DNA of 64,000 bases from Serpula lacrymans var. lacrymans S7.9 (taxonomy: Eukaryota; Basidiomycota; Agaricomycetes; Boletales; Serpulaceae): the NCBI RefSeq assembly GCF_000218685.1, contig NW_006763293.1, positions 2,911,968-2,975,967 of the forward strand, written 5' to 3'. The position numbers were made by a program, and so were the translations under genes. Below are positions 10,556 through 21,224 of this stretch, in pieces (the stretch's first letter is position 1; the number at the start of each line of letters is the position of its first letter). A model generated the notes under the pieces. It did no database searches, was not told where the DNA came from, and saw only the letters and a program-made list of their open reading frames with translations.

Positions 10556-11190
10556 CGCTTAACGCGGGTGGCTGTATCACGCACAAATGTTCTTTTGTTG
10601 TCGAGTATCAAGGACACAGAGAACAAGTCATCGCCGAAGCTACCCAACTAGGAAAGATTAATTTAATCTTGGGCTGGACCTGGCTATTTAAACACAATCC
10701 TGAGATCGACTGGCAGACAGGGGTTGTCACATTGTCACGTTGTCCTCAGGAATGTAAGAACTTGGGTAAACCAAGTCGCGTCCGTCAAACTGAGCGCCTT
10801 GAGAAGATAAACGCTGGTCACGTTTATGAGCTCCAATCTTTAGAAAAGATTGACGACGACGACGATGAGGTAAAACCCGAGGAAGAGATTAAGAGGCTGG
10901 TACCTCCCAAGTACCGTGACTTCTGGAAAGTCTTTTCAAAACATAAGTCAGAGCGCTTCCCAGAGGCTAAGCCTTGGGACCATGCTATAGATTTGAAGGA
11001 CACCTTCAAACTGAGAAAACATCAGACCTTCCAAAAGCCCTATGACGTCCCCAGTGTTCTTCATTCCTAAAAAGGATGGTAAAAAGTGTATGATTATGGA
11101 CTATCATTACTTAAAATCTTGACAAAAATGGATCTCAGATGGGGGTACAATAATGTACGCATCAAAGAAGAAGATGCTTGGAAGGCCGCT
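10556..11190 (+). pseudogene. Ty3/gypsy protease end and start of reverse transcriptase
   Basis: The frame enters at TLNAGG (a protease region motif), continues with ILGWTWLFKHNPEIDWQTG, an acidic linker, and YRDFWKVFSKHKSERFPEAK followed by PWDHAIDL, all typical of the protease/RT boundary in fungal gypsy elements. A frameshift near 11050 moves the RT start (PVFFIPKKDGKK) to another frame, and KMDLRWGYNNVRIKEED follows. RT then breaks off at about 11190. The front of protease was removed by R1 copy 1. It probably belongs to the same element as the integrase at 13188-14813. Confidence 0.88.
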
Positions 11191-11256
11191 GTCATACATG
11201 AAAAATGTTTCATGTATGGACATGGCATTCCACGACATATTGTACCCCGCAGAAAG

Positions 11257-11883
11257 TGTGAGGAATTGATTTTTCTTATCGCATTCCCGTCATGTCGTGG
11301 TTAGCAGACTCGATCCCCGTCACTCCTCTTGCCCTTGGACTAGAGATTACAGCAGGTGTCTTATTACTTTTATCCTTTTTCTTCTTATTCTCTATTCACA
11401 CTTACGTCCTATTGTACCTACGACGAGGTAGACTTGTTGTCGACCCTCGAGAAGATATCCAGATGACATAGCCACGATCCAGTGCTATGTCTGGGAATAC
11501 TTCGGAGGAATATTGATAAGCGAAGAAGGTTGTGAGTCAGCGCCTTCTCATGGGCTTACTGATACAGCCAATCGCACATCCCTTACCAATACGTTTTCTC
11601 ATACAATTAGTAAAAATGATAGATCGGACCACCTTCTCCCTTTTTCTTATTGGTTAGCTAGCTGATCAGACCACTTTCTCAGTTTTTCCCTTTCTCAGTC
11701 TGACCATTGCCATTCACTATATAAAGAAGTACATACTCGATGTATTGTTCTCTAGTTCAATATTAGTTTGGATTTGCGCTCATACTGATACTCTTCATTC
11801 TCATACCCTGATTCACCGCCTTCCAGCAAGGACTTGACCAGGCATTGTGCTTTGTTATATAGCTTTGTATTTGTTGCCTGACA
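11257..11883 (+). mobile_element. Solo gypsy LTR, 627 bp, target duplication GAAAG
   Basis: Starts TGTGAGG and ends CCTGACA, flanked by GAAAG on both sides (11252-11256 and 11884-11888). Distantly related to the 870 bp LTRs at 21019 and 28476. It shares the opening layout, an ORF at the same offset, the phrase CCCTTTTTCTTATTGGTT, and the promoter block TTCACTATATAAAG (TATA at 11718-11725). A clean single LTR with target duplication means an element inserted here and then excised by LTR-LTR recombination. Confidence 0.9.
11292..11471 (+). CDS. LTR-encoded small membrane protein (59 residues)
   Basis: ATG lies 35 bases inside the LTR and the ORF ends with TAG at 11469-11471. The N-terminus is MSWLADSIPVTPLALGLE, followed by a strongly hydrophobic helix (AGVLLLLSFFFLFSI) and a basic, then acidic tail (LRRGRLVVDPRED). 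The ORFs at the same offset in the 870 bp LTRs share MSW, P9 and TPLALGLE. Of the twelve identical residues among the first eighteen, six use different synonymous codons, which points to selection on the protein. It sits upstream of the TATA box, in U3. Function unknown; no match recognised. Confidence 0.55.
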   Translation: MSWLADSIPVTPLALGLEITAGVLLLLSFFFLFSIHTYVLLYLRRGRLVVDPREDIQMT

Positions 11884-13187
11884 GAAAGTACCTCATCTTA
11901 AAGCACACATTCCAAAGTACTATGTCACAAAGTTTTATATTTTGATGACCGCTAGTTCTGGAGATATGAGCCAAACAAGAATGCTTGTATCACACTTACT
12001 GTCAGCCACTGGCAGCCACACTGAAATCTGACCATATGGCTTGCACATGGTCAGTTTCTGAAAAAGGGAAAGTGAATTTCCCATGACATAATCTGCCTTT
12101 TTCTCAACAACCACTTCACCAATCACTCTGGTTTTTGGGGAGTAGGTAATACTTTTACGCCCCTATTAGTCTGGATACTTTTGGAGGGCTTCTAAATAAG
12201 GAAATTCTCCAAAATTCTTGTTTTACTGTGGAGAAGGCTGAATTGGCATTTGTTTCTTATAAATAGAACACTGTGCCTGACTGAGTCAAATTGCTTTTCT
12301 ATTCTTAGTCTCAAAAAGACCACTCTAGAATCATCTAGATTCCCAATAGATGATTCTGGCCTTTTGAATTTCCATTAGATATTTTGGTACTACCATTTGT
12401 AATTACCAACTAGGAAGGAGCCCCTATAGCCAAAAGGTATATAAGGAGGCCAACTTTCCACCCAATAAAAAAAAAAGCTTTTACTTACAAGCAGTCCCCA
12501 CATAAATGGACAACCACTCAGAAGTCAACTAGCTTTTGCCTAGGAAGCATACAAGAGGTATTGCCCACCCTAGGAAGCTTAGTCATCAAGTCAAATCTGT
12601 CACAGATAACAGTAGTCCAAGTGTGATTACAGTCTGTGATTGTTTATTATTTGCCACAAGTAGCTCTAGTATTCTATAGTCTATCTCAAACTTATATCAG
12701 TCATCTATTGATCTGGTGTAAGCTCATCTGCAGTCAGTCACTGAAGTATAGTCAAGTATTGCTTCACCCTTCTATTGACCATCAGTGTATCATAGCTTGT
12801 CCTTTATCAAGTGTAGGACACTATTATCTTTATCCTATTAGCCTCTCAACAAGTGAGGACTATCATTGTCACACCTAGTGTTGGCTATATCTTGAAGCTA
12901 GTCATGTAACACTTCAAACTCACACGTACCCTCACACTTCTATTCACATACTACCACTTGTCCTTTATATCACCAAGGACATATCTACCATTGTCATATT
13001 AGTCTTCCAGAGCACAAGGACTATCGACAGACTCACAACAAAAGGGATAATTAACTTCCACCCCATGAATGAACTAGGTTATTACCCGTTGTCCAGCTTA
13101 GGTTGTAAACTTCCGGTAACCCTAGGATAAAGAAGCTTTGGTAGCTATCCCATACCAAACACTTTATCAACAAGACACCGTGTTCAT

Positions 13188-14819
13188 GTGCCACCGAGGA
13201 TCCTTCGAGCCCCTCATGCCAACGGCATCAAAGATGACAACAAAGGCGTAACCCTGATTGACCAATCAAGGGTTGCCAATGTTAGAATCAGGCAGGATTC
13301 TGATCTTCTGGAAGTCTTCAAGAAAGACGTCTCTTCAGAAGAGAAGGCGCGCCTTGATGGCAATGAGAACTATTTATGGGAAGACGGGCTCTTCCATTTT
13401 CAAGACAAGGTCTATGTGCCTGAGTCCGCAAGGATCAAGGCAATAGATAGACATCATGACACTCTAGTGGCTGGGCACCCTGGATGGCAACGAACAATGG
13501 AGTTGATCTCCAGAAACTACATGTGGCCTGGCATGGTCAAAGACATACAGGAATACGTAAAATCCTGTCTAAGATGTGCCATGGTTAAAAACTCACATAA
13601 ACCGCCGGCCGGGAAACTTATGCCAAATCCGATACCAGCTGGTCCCTGGCAAGATATATTGGTTGACTTCACGACAGATCTACCTGAGTCAAACGGGTAC
13701 GATTCAGTAATGGTGGTAGTAGATTGCTTCTCCAAAGAAGTAGTATGTATTCCCACCAATAAAACTATTACCGCCGCTGGCACAGCAGATTTATTTAAAG
13801 ATTTTGTATGGTCTATCCACGGACTGCCAGAAACGGTTATCTCCAATAAGGGACTGCAATTTGCTAGTGAGTTTACAAAAGAGTTATGTCGGATGCTGGG
13901 CATCAAACCCAAGTTATCAACGGTGTTCCATCCGCAAACTGATGGACAAACGGAGAGACTCAACCAGGAGTTGAAACAGTATCTCCGGATATTTATTAAT
14001 GACAGACAGACAGATTGGGCCAAGTGGCTAACAATAGCCCAGTTCTCATATAATATTAAACAGTTGTCGGCTACGGGAGGGGCACCATTAGAGGTAATGA
14101 GATTGTACCTCCCAAGAATGGATGTACAACCTGGCAAAAGCAAGAACAAGGCTGCTGGGAACATGGTCAAGGACATGAAGTCTGTCTTAAACGAAACGCG
14201 CAAGGCGCTATTCAAAACTGCAGAGCAGATGAAAGACAGGGCAGAGTGTAGACGCTCTAAGGCTCCTGACTACAAGGTTGGTGACGTGGTCTGGTTAGAC
14301 ACCAACCACTTAAAATTAAAAGACCGGCAGTCTAGAAAACTGATTGAAAAGTGGATTGGCCCTTACCGGATTAAGGAAGTCAAACCAAATGCAGTGGAGC
14401 TGGAACTCCCAAAACGGATGAGGGAAGTACCCACGGTCAATATTAGCCATGTGAAACCTTATAAAGGACTGCTGCCGGGACAGCACGTGGACCGGCCTGG
14501 ACCGGTTGTAGTCACCCAGGAAGGTGAAGAAGAGTTTGAAGTCGAACGAGTGGTGGATGCATGCTTGAAGCGTGGAAAATTAGAAGTCCTAGTCCTATGG
14601 AAGGGCTATGGAGACGAGGACAGAACATGGGAACCGGAAGCCCATCTGGACAATTCCCGCAACGCTGTTTGCAAATTTTATTCTAAGAATCCCTCGGCTC
14701 CTAGGAAGCTTAGAGGCATGGATTCGAAACTTTTTAATTCCCTTTTTCAACCTATGCCCAAAAATCTAACTACTACCTCTGGTACTTGGTCTCGCCTGGA
14801 AGTCGAGCCTTAGAGGGGG
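13188..14819 (+). pseudogene. Ty3/gypsy integrase with C-terminal chromodomain
   Basis: A 541-codon open frame lacking its own ATG, being the end of a polyprotein. In order it has the HHCC zinc-binding domain (RHHDTLVAGHPG ... CLRCAM), the integrase core with the first Asp in DFTTDLPESNGYD and the Glu in TDGQTERLNQ, the GPY-type segment (WIGPYRIKEV), and a chromodomain near residues 455-510 (LVLWKGYGDEDRTWEP). The second catalytic Asp, normally in SDRG, reads SNKG (Asn codon 13845-13847), so the enzyme is probably dead. A purine tract (TTAGAGGGGGTAG) and an LTR follow directly. Confidence 0.92.
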
Positions 14820-14822
14820 TAG

Positions 14823-15330
14823 TGTTACAATAACACATTTTCGGACCTTTAATTTTCATTCTCCTCTTTAAACCTTTTACTGTAGTTTTCTCACATTGTG
14901 CCATGTGGCACTTTCCCTTTTGTTCAAACTCCTCTTTCTCGCGCTACGCTGCCCTTCTTCTTATTTTAGCTACAAGTCTCTCACGCAGTGGAGCTGGTCA
15001 CACGGGCTGCGTCCTCTGACATCATCAGCCACTGCTTTATCAACTGTATAGTACAACATGTACAAACAACCGGGTAACCACTCCCTCATCATTATCTCTA
15101 CAGTTGGTTCTAATTGTGCGCCAGAGTAACAAACTCTTGGTTATTACACATGTACAAATAACCCTGTAGTAGTATATATACCCTAATAGATCAAGGAGAC
15201 TCCTCAGCGAGTCCTCTTGTTGTATACCCACAACTAACTCGGTCCTACCTAAGGGGTAACCACTCCCTCATCACTACCTTTATAGTTTGTTCTAGTTGTG
15301 CACCAGATTAACTAACTCTTGGTTGTTACA
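14823..15330 (+). mobile_element. 3' LTR of the old gypsy element, 508 bp
   Basis: Begins TGTTACAATAACACA directly after a purine-rich primer tract and ends GGTTGTTACA, giving TGTTAC...GTTACA inverted ends. An inverted solo copy of the same LTR family is at 15919-16320. The matching 5' LTR is not in the window. The next bases are GAAAG, but without the 5' end no target duplication can be checked. Confidence 0.85.
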
Positions 15331-15832
15331 GAAAGCCATCTTGAAGTATGTGAGGGGACTGATTGTACCAGGAAACTTCCAACATAGGAGATACCTGTTG
15401 GGCCCTACTTGGACGAAGAACAAATTCTCGAGACAGCTGTCTGCCAACATGGGCCCACAGTGAAGGTAGTGGTCAGACAGTTTTATTTCTACTCCAATAA
15501 CACTGTTAATAATATGACACATGCACAATTGAACAAGTCCTGCAATATACCCACCAGACTCAGTATGATCATATATGTATGCCATTCAGAGCGCAATCTC
15601 TTTGACAGTCCAATAAGATACCAAAATCTGGGACGAAGCGACGGTTAAAGAAACATCGTAAAGGTTGGTTAGCGTTGGTTAGGAGATTGATGTCGAGGTT
15701 AACTGCAACAACTAATAGGGGATGAGTCAGGGACTTTCCTGGGTGCTCCCAGAATAGCCCAGGGACCTTCCTGGCTATTTTTCCGGCCCGCCGGGGGCAA
15801 AGACCTTCCTTCCTATGACCGATTTTTCTATA
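15331..15832. other. Flank between old gypsy LTR and pogo-like transposon
   Basis: No ORF or known element recognised. Contains two imperfect copies of a GGGAC(T/C)TTCCTGG phrase near 15733-15775. It ends with TA at 15831-15832, the left half of the target duplication of the neighbouring DNA transposon. Confidence 0.5.
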
Positions 15833-15918
15833 CTGTCATTAACCGTCAGTTCGAATGGGGGGGGGGCTATTCAGACATTTTCAAGATACGACAATTCTGC
15901 TGCCTAAATGGCTAAATT

Positions 15919-16320
15919 TGTAACGACCAAGAGTTAGTTACTCTGGTGCACACAGAACACACTATAAGGAAGATGATGAGGGAGTGGTTACTCCTTAGGT
16001 AGGACCGAGTTAGTTGTGGGTATACAACAAGAGGACTCGCTGAGGAGTCTCCTTGATCTATTGGGGTTTATATACTACTACAGGGTTGTTTGTACATGTG
16101 TACTATACAGTTGATAGATACAGTGGCTGATGATGTCATGGGGCCTAGCCCGTATGATCAGCTCCACTGTGTGAGAGAGTTGTGTCCAAAATAAGAAGAA
16201 AGGCAACGCGGCGCGAGAAAGGGGAAGTGCCGCGTGGCACCATGTGTGAAAGCTATAGTACAAGGTTAAAGCGGAGAAATAAAAGTAAAGGGAAGGTCCA
16301 AAAATTGTGTTATCGTAACA
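15919..16320 (-). mobile_element. Solo gypsy LTR, 402 bp, target duplication AAATT
   Basis: In reverse orientation it begins TGTTACGATAACACA and is clearly related to the LTR at 14823-15330. The 5 bp target AAATT is repeated on both sides (15914-15918 and 16321-16325). It sits between the left end and the transposase of the pogo-like transposon. Confidence 0.9.
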
Positions 16321-16546
16321 AAATTTGTTACTTAGACACTATTGTATGTCTTCCAAAAAAACAATCCAAGTTTTCCTACCCCAGAATTCACATTATTGAG
16401 CGAGTCCCTTATTTTGCATGATTTTTGACAAAATAACGCTCTGCCGAGCACGGTGCAGTTGTACTTTCAACTTTTTCAAGACCGCCAGGCGTGCGCCACG
16501 CAGTGACAGATGAGCAAGTCAAACACATCCAGCTCATCGACAAATT

Positions 16547-18910
16547 ATGACATGCCTCAGTAACTGCAGCAAAACCAAAGGGAAACATCCCAAGCATGCA
16601 TTGAGGGATCCTCAATACGAGACTCGAATTCAGGCTGCAATCACTGGGCTAAACTCTGGACAATATAAATCATATGCTGGTGCTGCTCGAGCACACAATG
16701 TGAGTGATTGATCAAGATCAAACTGATCAATCAAATGCTAATTGATTGTTCTAATACCTTGTTTTCTTAATCAGGTTGCCCGCCAGGCTTTACATGATCG
16801 TGCAACCGGCTTACACAAACCCCAGCAGGATGGACAGGCAGCAAATCAGCTGCTAACAACCACAGAGGAGAAGGTGCTAATAGATTGGACTCGACATCAT
16901 GCCACAGAGGCGAATCCTCTCAACCCAAGAAAACTTTGTATGTATGCCTACACAATCAGTGGTAAGAAGCCAAGCAGGAATTGGCATTATTGCTACGATG
17001 CTCACAATCCGGTCCTCAAGCTCAAGAAACCTCAAAGTCTGGACCCAAAGAGAGAGATGAATTTCAAAAAGCATGCGGTTCAAGATTATTTTGAGAAACG
17101 AAGGCAGATTAATGAGACATTTAATAGCATACCCCCAGAGCACGATTGGAACATGGACGGGAAGGGAATTCAGATGGGAGGTGGTCGGAAGAATAGTGGG
17201 AGTAAATTTTACTTTGACAGGACAAAGAAGGACGCCTATCGAGTTTCAAGCGACAACCTTGAGCTCATCACCATGATTGAGTGTATTTTGGCTGCTGGCA
17301 TTTGTATGAAGCCCTCTTTTATTTTGAAAAATGGGCCATTTCCTGATGTACAAGGCCTTGAAGGCATTGGGAGGTACACTATCTATGTTACACTAGTTTT
17401 ATTTTACTGATTCTCTCTCTCTCTCTTTTTTTTTCAGCATTTCACGCACGCCAAATGGCTGGACGGACCATGACATATGTGAGAGATGGTTCAGTGATGT
17501 GTTTATTCCTGAAGCCAGCTCTCGCTGCATCAATGACAAACTATTGTACTGACCCTTGACGGTCATAGCTGGCATGAACAACCCGCCATCCAAAAAATTG
17601 CCTACAACAACAATATCATCATTTTTGGTTTTCCCTCGAAAACCACGCATAAATTGCAGCCTCTTGACGTCGTTGTCTTCTCGCCAGTTCAAAGGAAGTG
17701 GGCCACTCACACCAGCTAACTTGCTCTTGATGGCATTCTTATTGACAGGTATAACATTGTACATGAGTATATAAAAGTTCATGCTGTTGTTGCGCCAGAA
17801 CTAATCTGCACAGCATTCAAACAAACGGGGATTTACCCTTTCAACCCAAATATATTTACTGATGACAACTTCGCCCCGAGCCATGCAACCTCAACCTTTG
17901 CACACTTCCCTGAGTCCTATCCCAATGTCGCCATGTCAAGCAACAAGTCCTATCATCCCTCCAACAGCAGCAGTGAGTTGGACAGGTCGGTGGGTAGAAT
18001 TAGTGAGGATGAGGATGAGATTGATGATGAGGACAAGGACAAGGATGGAGATGAAGAAAACAAGGATGAGGATGAAGACGAGGACAAAGAAGACAATGGA
18101 GAAGATGAAAAAGAGGATGATATCCTCTTCCCCTCTCCCTCCCTCGGCTCCTCCGCTCAATCTGACCTCCCTCCCAAGCTGATGAATTGGCCCCACCTGT
18201 CAGAATCACCTGCACACTCTGTAGAGCCGTCTCCTTGTCCGTCTCCAGGTTGCTCCCCCTCCCCACTTCCCTCCTTGCTTTTACACATTGCTGGCCTCAA
18301 TGTCCTAGGAAATTTTGGCCAAATCTACTGACCTGGTCCAGCAATGGCTCCATCTCCGTCTCCGTCTCAACTTGGACAGGAAATTCTCCCCTCTCCAACG
18401 CCTTCTGAGGTCGTTCATCTATGCACTCTCTCTCTGTCTGGCAGAGGACATCAGCGCTGGTATTATACCCACTCTTCCTCCTCCTCTCCGCAGTCATTAA
18501 ACGTGGTGCTTACGGACCGGCAAACAGTCAGCGTTGAACAAGATCAAAGAAGAACTCACCCAGAGCTTCTCACCAAGCTTGTTTCAACCCGAACACAGCT
18601 CAATCTCATTGAGCAAGACCGAGCACAGCTTCTGGCTACATGCCAGAAGCTAGAGGAGGATTTAGGTTGGGTGCAGGCAGAAAGGGATGCTGCTAACGCC
18701 CATTGCACTATTATCTCCCATGTGGTTGAGGAAACACGCAAGCAGCTGGGGGTGGTGACTAAGAAGAAGCAGGGGGGGACAGGAAAAATCAAGGCTCGGT
18801 TTGTTACTCACCCGGCTTTAAAGGCACATTTTGATCAGGAAGAGGCCAAGCGCAGCAAGAAGGCAAAGGAGAGGGCAGCAAAGGATGCACAGAAGGCTGT
18901 GCATAGATGA
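16547..18910 (+). pseudogene. DDE_1 (pogo/CENP-B-like) transposase, inactivated
   Basis: Exon 1 (16547-16699) encodes a psq helix-turn-helix (IQAAITGLNSGQYKSYA). Exon 2 (16775-17373) encodes the linker and the first catalytic motif NMDGKGIQMGG. Exon 3 starts at 17438 (ISRTPNGWTD). A TGA at 17550-17552 is followed by a shift of frame, after which DGHSWHE, the second catalytic Asp motif, appears, then FPSKTTHKLQPLDVVVF with the third Asp. A TAA at 17717-17719 breaks the frame again. The C-terminal part is very acidic (Asp/Glu repeats 18000-18120), followed by a coiled coil (about 18541-18755) and a Lys-rich tail. It is the likely mobiliser of the TA-flanked transposon around it, now dead. Confidence 0.88.
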
Positions 18911-18924
18911 GGCCTGTACCGCGC

Positions 18925-20746
18925 TGTCATGCACCAAAGTTGATTGGTAGCATAGACAGGTGTCAATAACGAAGCAAATATTCAAAAAGACTCGCCTTTG
19001 TGCCACACAGGCACAGTGCCACGTGGAATAGTAATTAATATTGCCTTTTTCGAACTTGTGGCTGATCAGCACCACCTCTATTAGGCAATCCAGTCACGCT
19101 CACCTTTGCTTTTCCATTCGGTACTTTCGGCATTTCGGCATTTCGGCAAATTTTCGCGTCGCCACTGGCTACACATTGCATTGCACCCTTGCCTTCATTG
19201 TTTCCCTTACTCCCCTTCCTTTGCCTAGCCCCACTATGGGCCCCTTCCTCTCCTTTTTATTCTCACCTGACGGTCGTTTCTGGATCCCCATTCTAATCCA
19301 CTTTTTTGTCACCTCCACCCTCCTCCTCCTCATCTTATTTGCACCCCCACCATTTCTGATGTCACCACTTCCTATCCGCTTCCGTCGCCAATCCGTTGAC
19401 TACCACGTGCCACTGCTGATATCAGCAAAGCCCCAGCGGCCGGTCCAAATAGGGCAACAGGTCCATCTTCATGATGTTGATCTGCCATCATATACCATCA
19501 AAACGTTGGTCGCTCATCTTGCCTGGTTGGAGCGTGGGTGGGTAGTTTTTGAGCTGGAGAAGGTTCATCCCCTTGCGTCGCCCATGTTCATTGCTCCCAT
19601 TCACTTGGGTACACTTATCTTTTGTCCATCGTCTTCGCTACAGCTACACCTATCACACGCTGCCTGGGACTCACTTGTTCCAAATTGGAACTACTCCTCT
19701 CCCTCCCTCGTTTGATCAGGTGGTCCAACACAACCAGTCCATTGGTAAGGCCATGAAACTGTTGGATTTGGACTAGGTGGTGGACCGGTGGCTCCAGTTT
19801 CTTTTTTACCAGCAGAACATTCATTTACAGTGCAATTATTTTTGATTTTTGAATCATTTTTATGGACACATATTTTTTAGAATGCCTGACTGACAATAAA
19901 GGAACTGTGTTGATACTGATAGTGTTTTGCCTTGCCCTTTTTTTACTGTATCTTCCCATGACATCATGATTTTCCTGCTCTCTTTTTGCTATTGGACTTT
20001 ACTTTATGGCTGTACAAACCTGTGACATTACTCACAGCATTCATTGTTCTATCCCTTTCTTTTCCTTTTTTTGACAATCTTATCCTGTACTACCTACGCA
20101 GGATTCATCAGCATACATTCCTTCCTTCATGTTCTTTCTCATTCTTTTTGCACAGCTATACTGTGCATAGCCTACTTTTCTTTTACTATATAAACCCCTG
20201 TATTCTACCTTGTAAAAAAAAACAAGAACTCAATTCCAGACTTCTTCTCTAATCTTAAGTCCACTTCTTACTGCTACTTGTGATGTGATCCAGTGTGGTC
20301 ACAACACTTCCCACTGCTACTACTGTTAATTGCTGTCATTGTCACTTCCCACTTTTGAAGTCATTGTTATCCCTTTCGATTAGAGTCCTTCTGAGCACTA
20401 CAGTTTGTGCGTCAGGAGCCTGCTATCACTGGGAACCTCGTCACCTCGTCATCCACGTCATTCTCAAACCTACCTTGTGCTACAATTAGCAAGGTAGTGC
20501 TCATCTATACTCGTCACTAAGCCCCTATTTTCTATAAATTCAACTATCCCTCCTCCTCAAAACCCACACTCATACACCTCTGGGTTTTACTTTGAAGGAT
20601 CTTTATATGTACCACCCCACGAACAACCAGACCACTCCACTGTTCTAGGAGGCAAAGCCCATAAACAAGTTCCGTGGAATCTGGGAGAATTGTGTGTTAG
20701 TTTGTTTTTGTGTGTGGTTTTCTAACAATAGTTCTCATCATCAACA
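18925..20746 (+). mobile_element. R1 repeat, copy 2 (probable ~1.8 kb LTR)
   Basis: Near-identical to 8561-10550 but without the 228 bp insertion. Starts TGTCATGCACC 14 bases after the transposase stop and ends ATCATCAACA. The TATA box is at 20187-20194. Followed directly by a SAP-domain fragment that could be the gag start of its parent element. No target duplication found. Confidence 0.65.
19236..19715 (+). CDS. ORF in R1 copy 2: membrane-anchored protein of unknown function
   Basis: Same 159-codon ORF as in copy 1 (8817-9296). Visible differences are all conservative or in the hydrophobic part (for example LFVTSSLLLLIFF against FFVTSTLLLLILF, and FRRRS against FRRQS). The last ~100 residues are the same in both copies. 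No domain recognised. Confidence 0.4.
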   Translation: MGPFLSFLFSPDGRFWIPILIHFFVTSTLLLLILFAPPPFLMSPLPIRFRRQSVDYHVPLLISAKPQRPVQIGQQVHLHDVDLPSYTIKTLVAHLAWLERGWVVFELEKVHPLASPMFIAPIHLGTLIFCPSSSLQLHLSHAAWDSLVPNWNYSSPSLV

Positions 20747-21018
20747 GCGTGCATTCACGAGGACACTGTGTCGAAGGATTCCGAGAAGCCCCTGTTGTCC
20801 TACAAACGCAAGGACAACCTCATCACAGTAGCTGGGGCCCTGCAACTGTCAACCACTGGGACGGTCAAGGAACTCCTCACTAGGATCAAGACATACCTGG
20901 ATGAGCACGGGGAGCTGGCAGGCCAGCCTCGCTTTGCTGGATTATTTGGCCATCGCGCCCCAAACATGTCTTCCTCTGCAAGTGGGTCCGGCTCTTCTTC
21001 TGCCATCTCTTTGCCTTC
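20747..21018 (+). pseudogene. SAP-domain gag-like fragment downstream of R1 copy 2
   Basis: An open frame without an ATG reads SYKRKDNLITVAGALQLSTT, then TVKELLTRIKTYLDEHGELA and a Ser-rich tail. This is the helix-extended-loop-helix pattern of SAP domains, which occurs at the start of some fungal retroelement gag proteins. It is cut at 21018 by the 5' LTR of the nested gypsy element and no continuation is recognised after the other LTR. Confidence 0.5.
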
Positions 21019-21053
21019 TGTAAGGACCATTTCATTATTTTCTTATCTTCGCT

Positions 21054-21224
21054 ATGTCTTGGTTCTCGAACGCTTTTCCCATTACGCCTCTGGCTTTAGG
21101 GCTAGAGGTATCATTTGCCATTCTACTTCTCATAGCCCTCACAGGCTTTCTTAACCATCGCTACCATTTTATATCACAGATCAGAGACTGGGTATCGCTC
21201 CCAGCCAGCCAGCACACTGGGTAG
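21054..21224 (+). CDS. LTR-encoded small membrane protein (56 residues), 5' LTR copy
   Basis: ATG is 35 bases into the LTR, exactly as in the related solo LTR at 11257. The N-terminus MSWFSNAFPITPLALGLE is followed by a hydrophobic helix (VSFAILLLIALTGFL) and a polar tail ending SQHTG. It shares TPLALGLE with the 59-residue ORF at 11292-11471, encoded by different synonymous codons. Position upstream of the TATA box places it in U3. Confidence 0.55.
   Translation: MSWFSNAFPITPLALGLEVSFAILLLIALTGFLNHRYHFISQIRDWVSLPASQHTG

Larger units (their letters stand above)
11191..13187. other. Insertion into gypsy pol, no coding content outside the solo LTR
   Basis: Sequence replacing most of RT and RNase H. 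It opens with a perfect hairpin (CATACATGAAA / TTTCATGTATG, arms 11193-11203 and 11208-11218). It contains the solo LTR at 11257-11883. From 11889 to 13187 I see no domain, only AT-rich sequence with a TATATAAGG at about 12440 and an A run at about 12469, which could be part of another LTR. The boundaries are inferred from where the pol homology stops and restarts. Confidence 0.5.

Noticed and set aside
13517..14215. 232-codon open frame on the minus strand opposite the gypsy integrase
   Set aside because: Shadow of the integrase frame; no domain, and the plus strand has full integrase motifs.
17936..18266. Hydrophobic or His/Pro-rich open frames on the minus strand
   Set aside because: Antisense of the Asp/Glu repeat tract in the transposase; composition is a by-product of the GAT/GAG repeats.
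20295..20489. Short ORFs in the distal part of the R1 repeats
   Set aside because: Not preserved in the same frame and length in both R1 copies.
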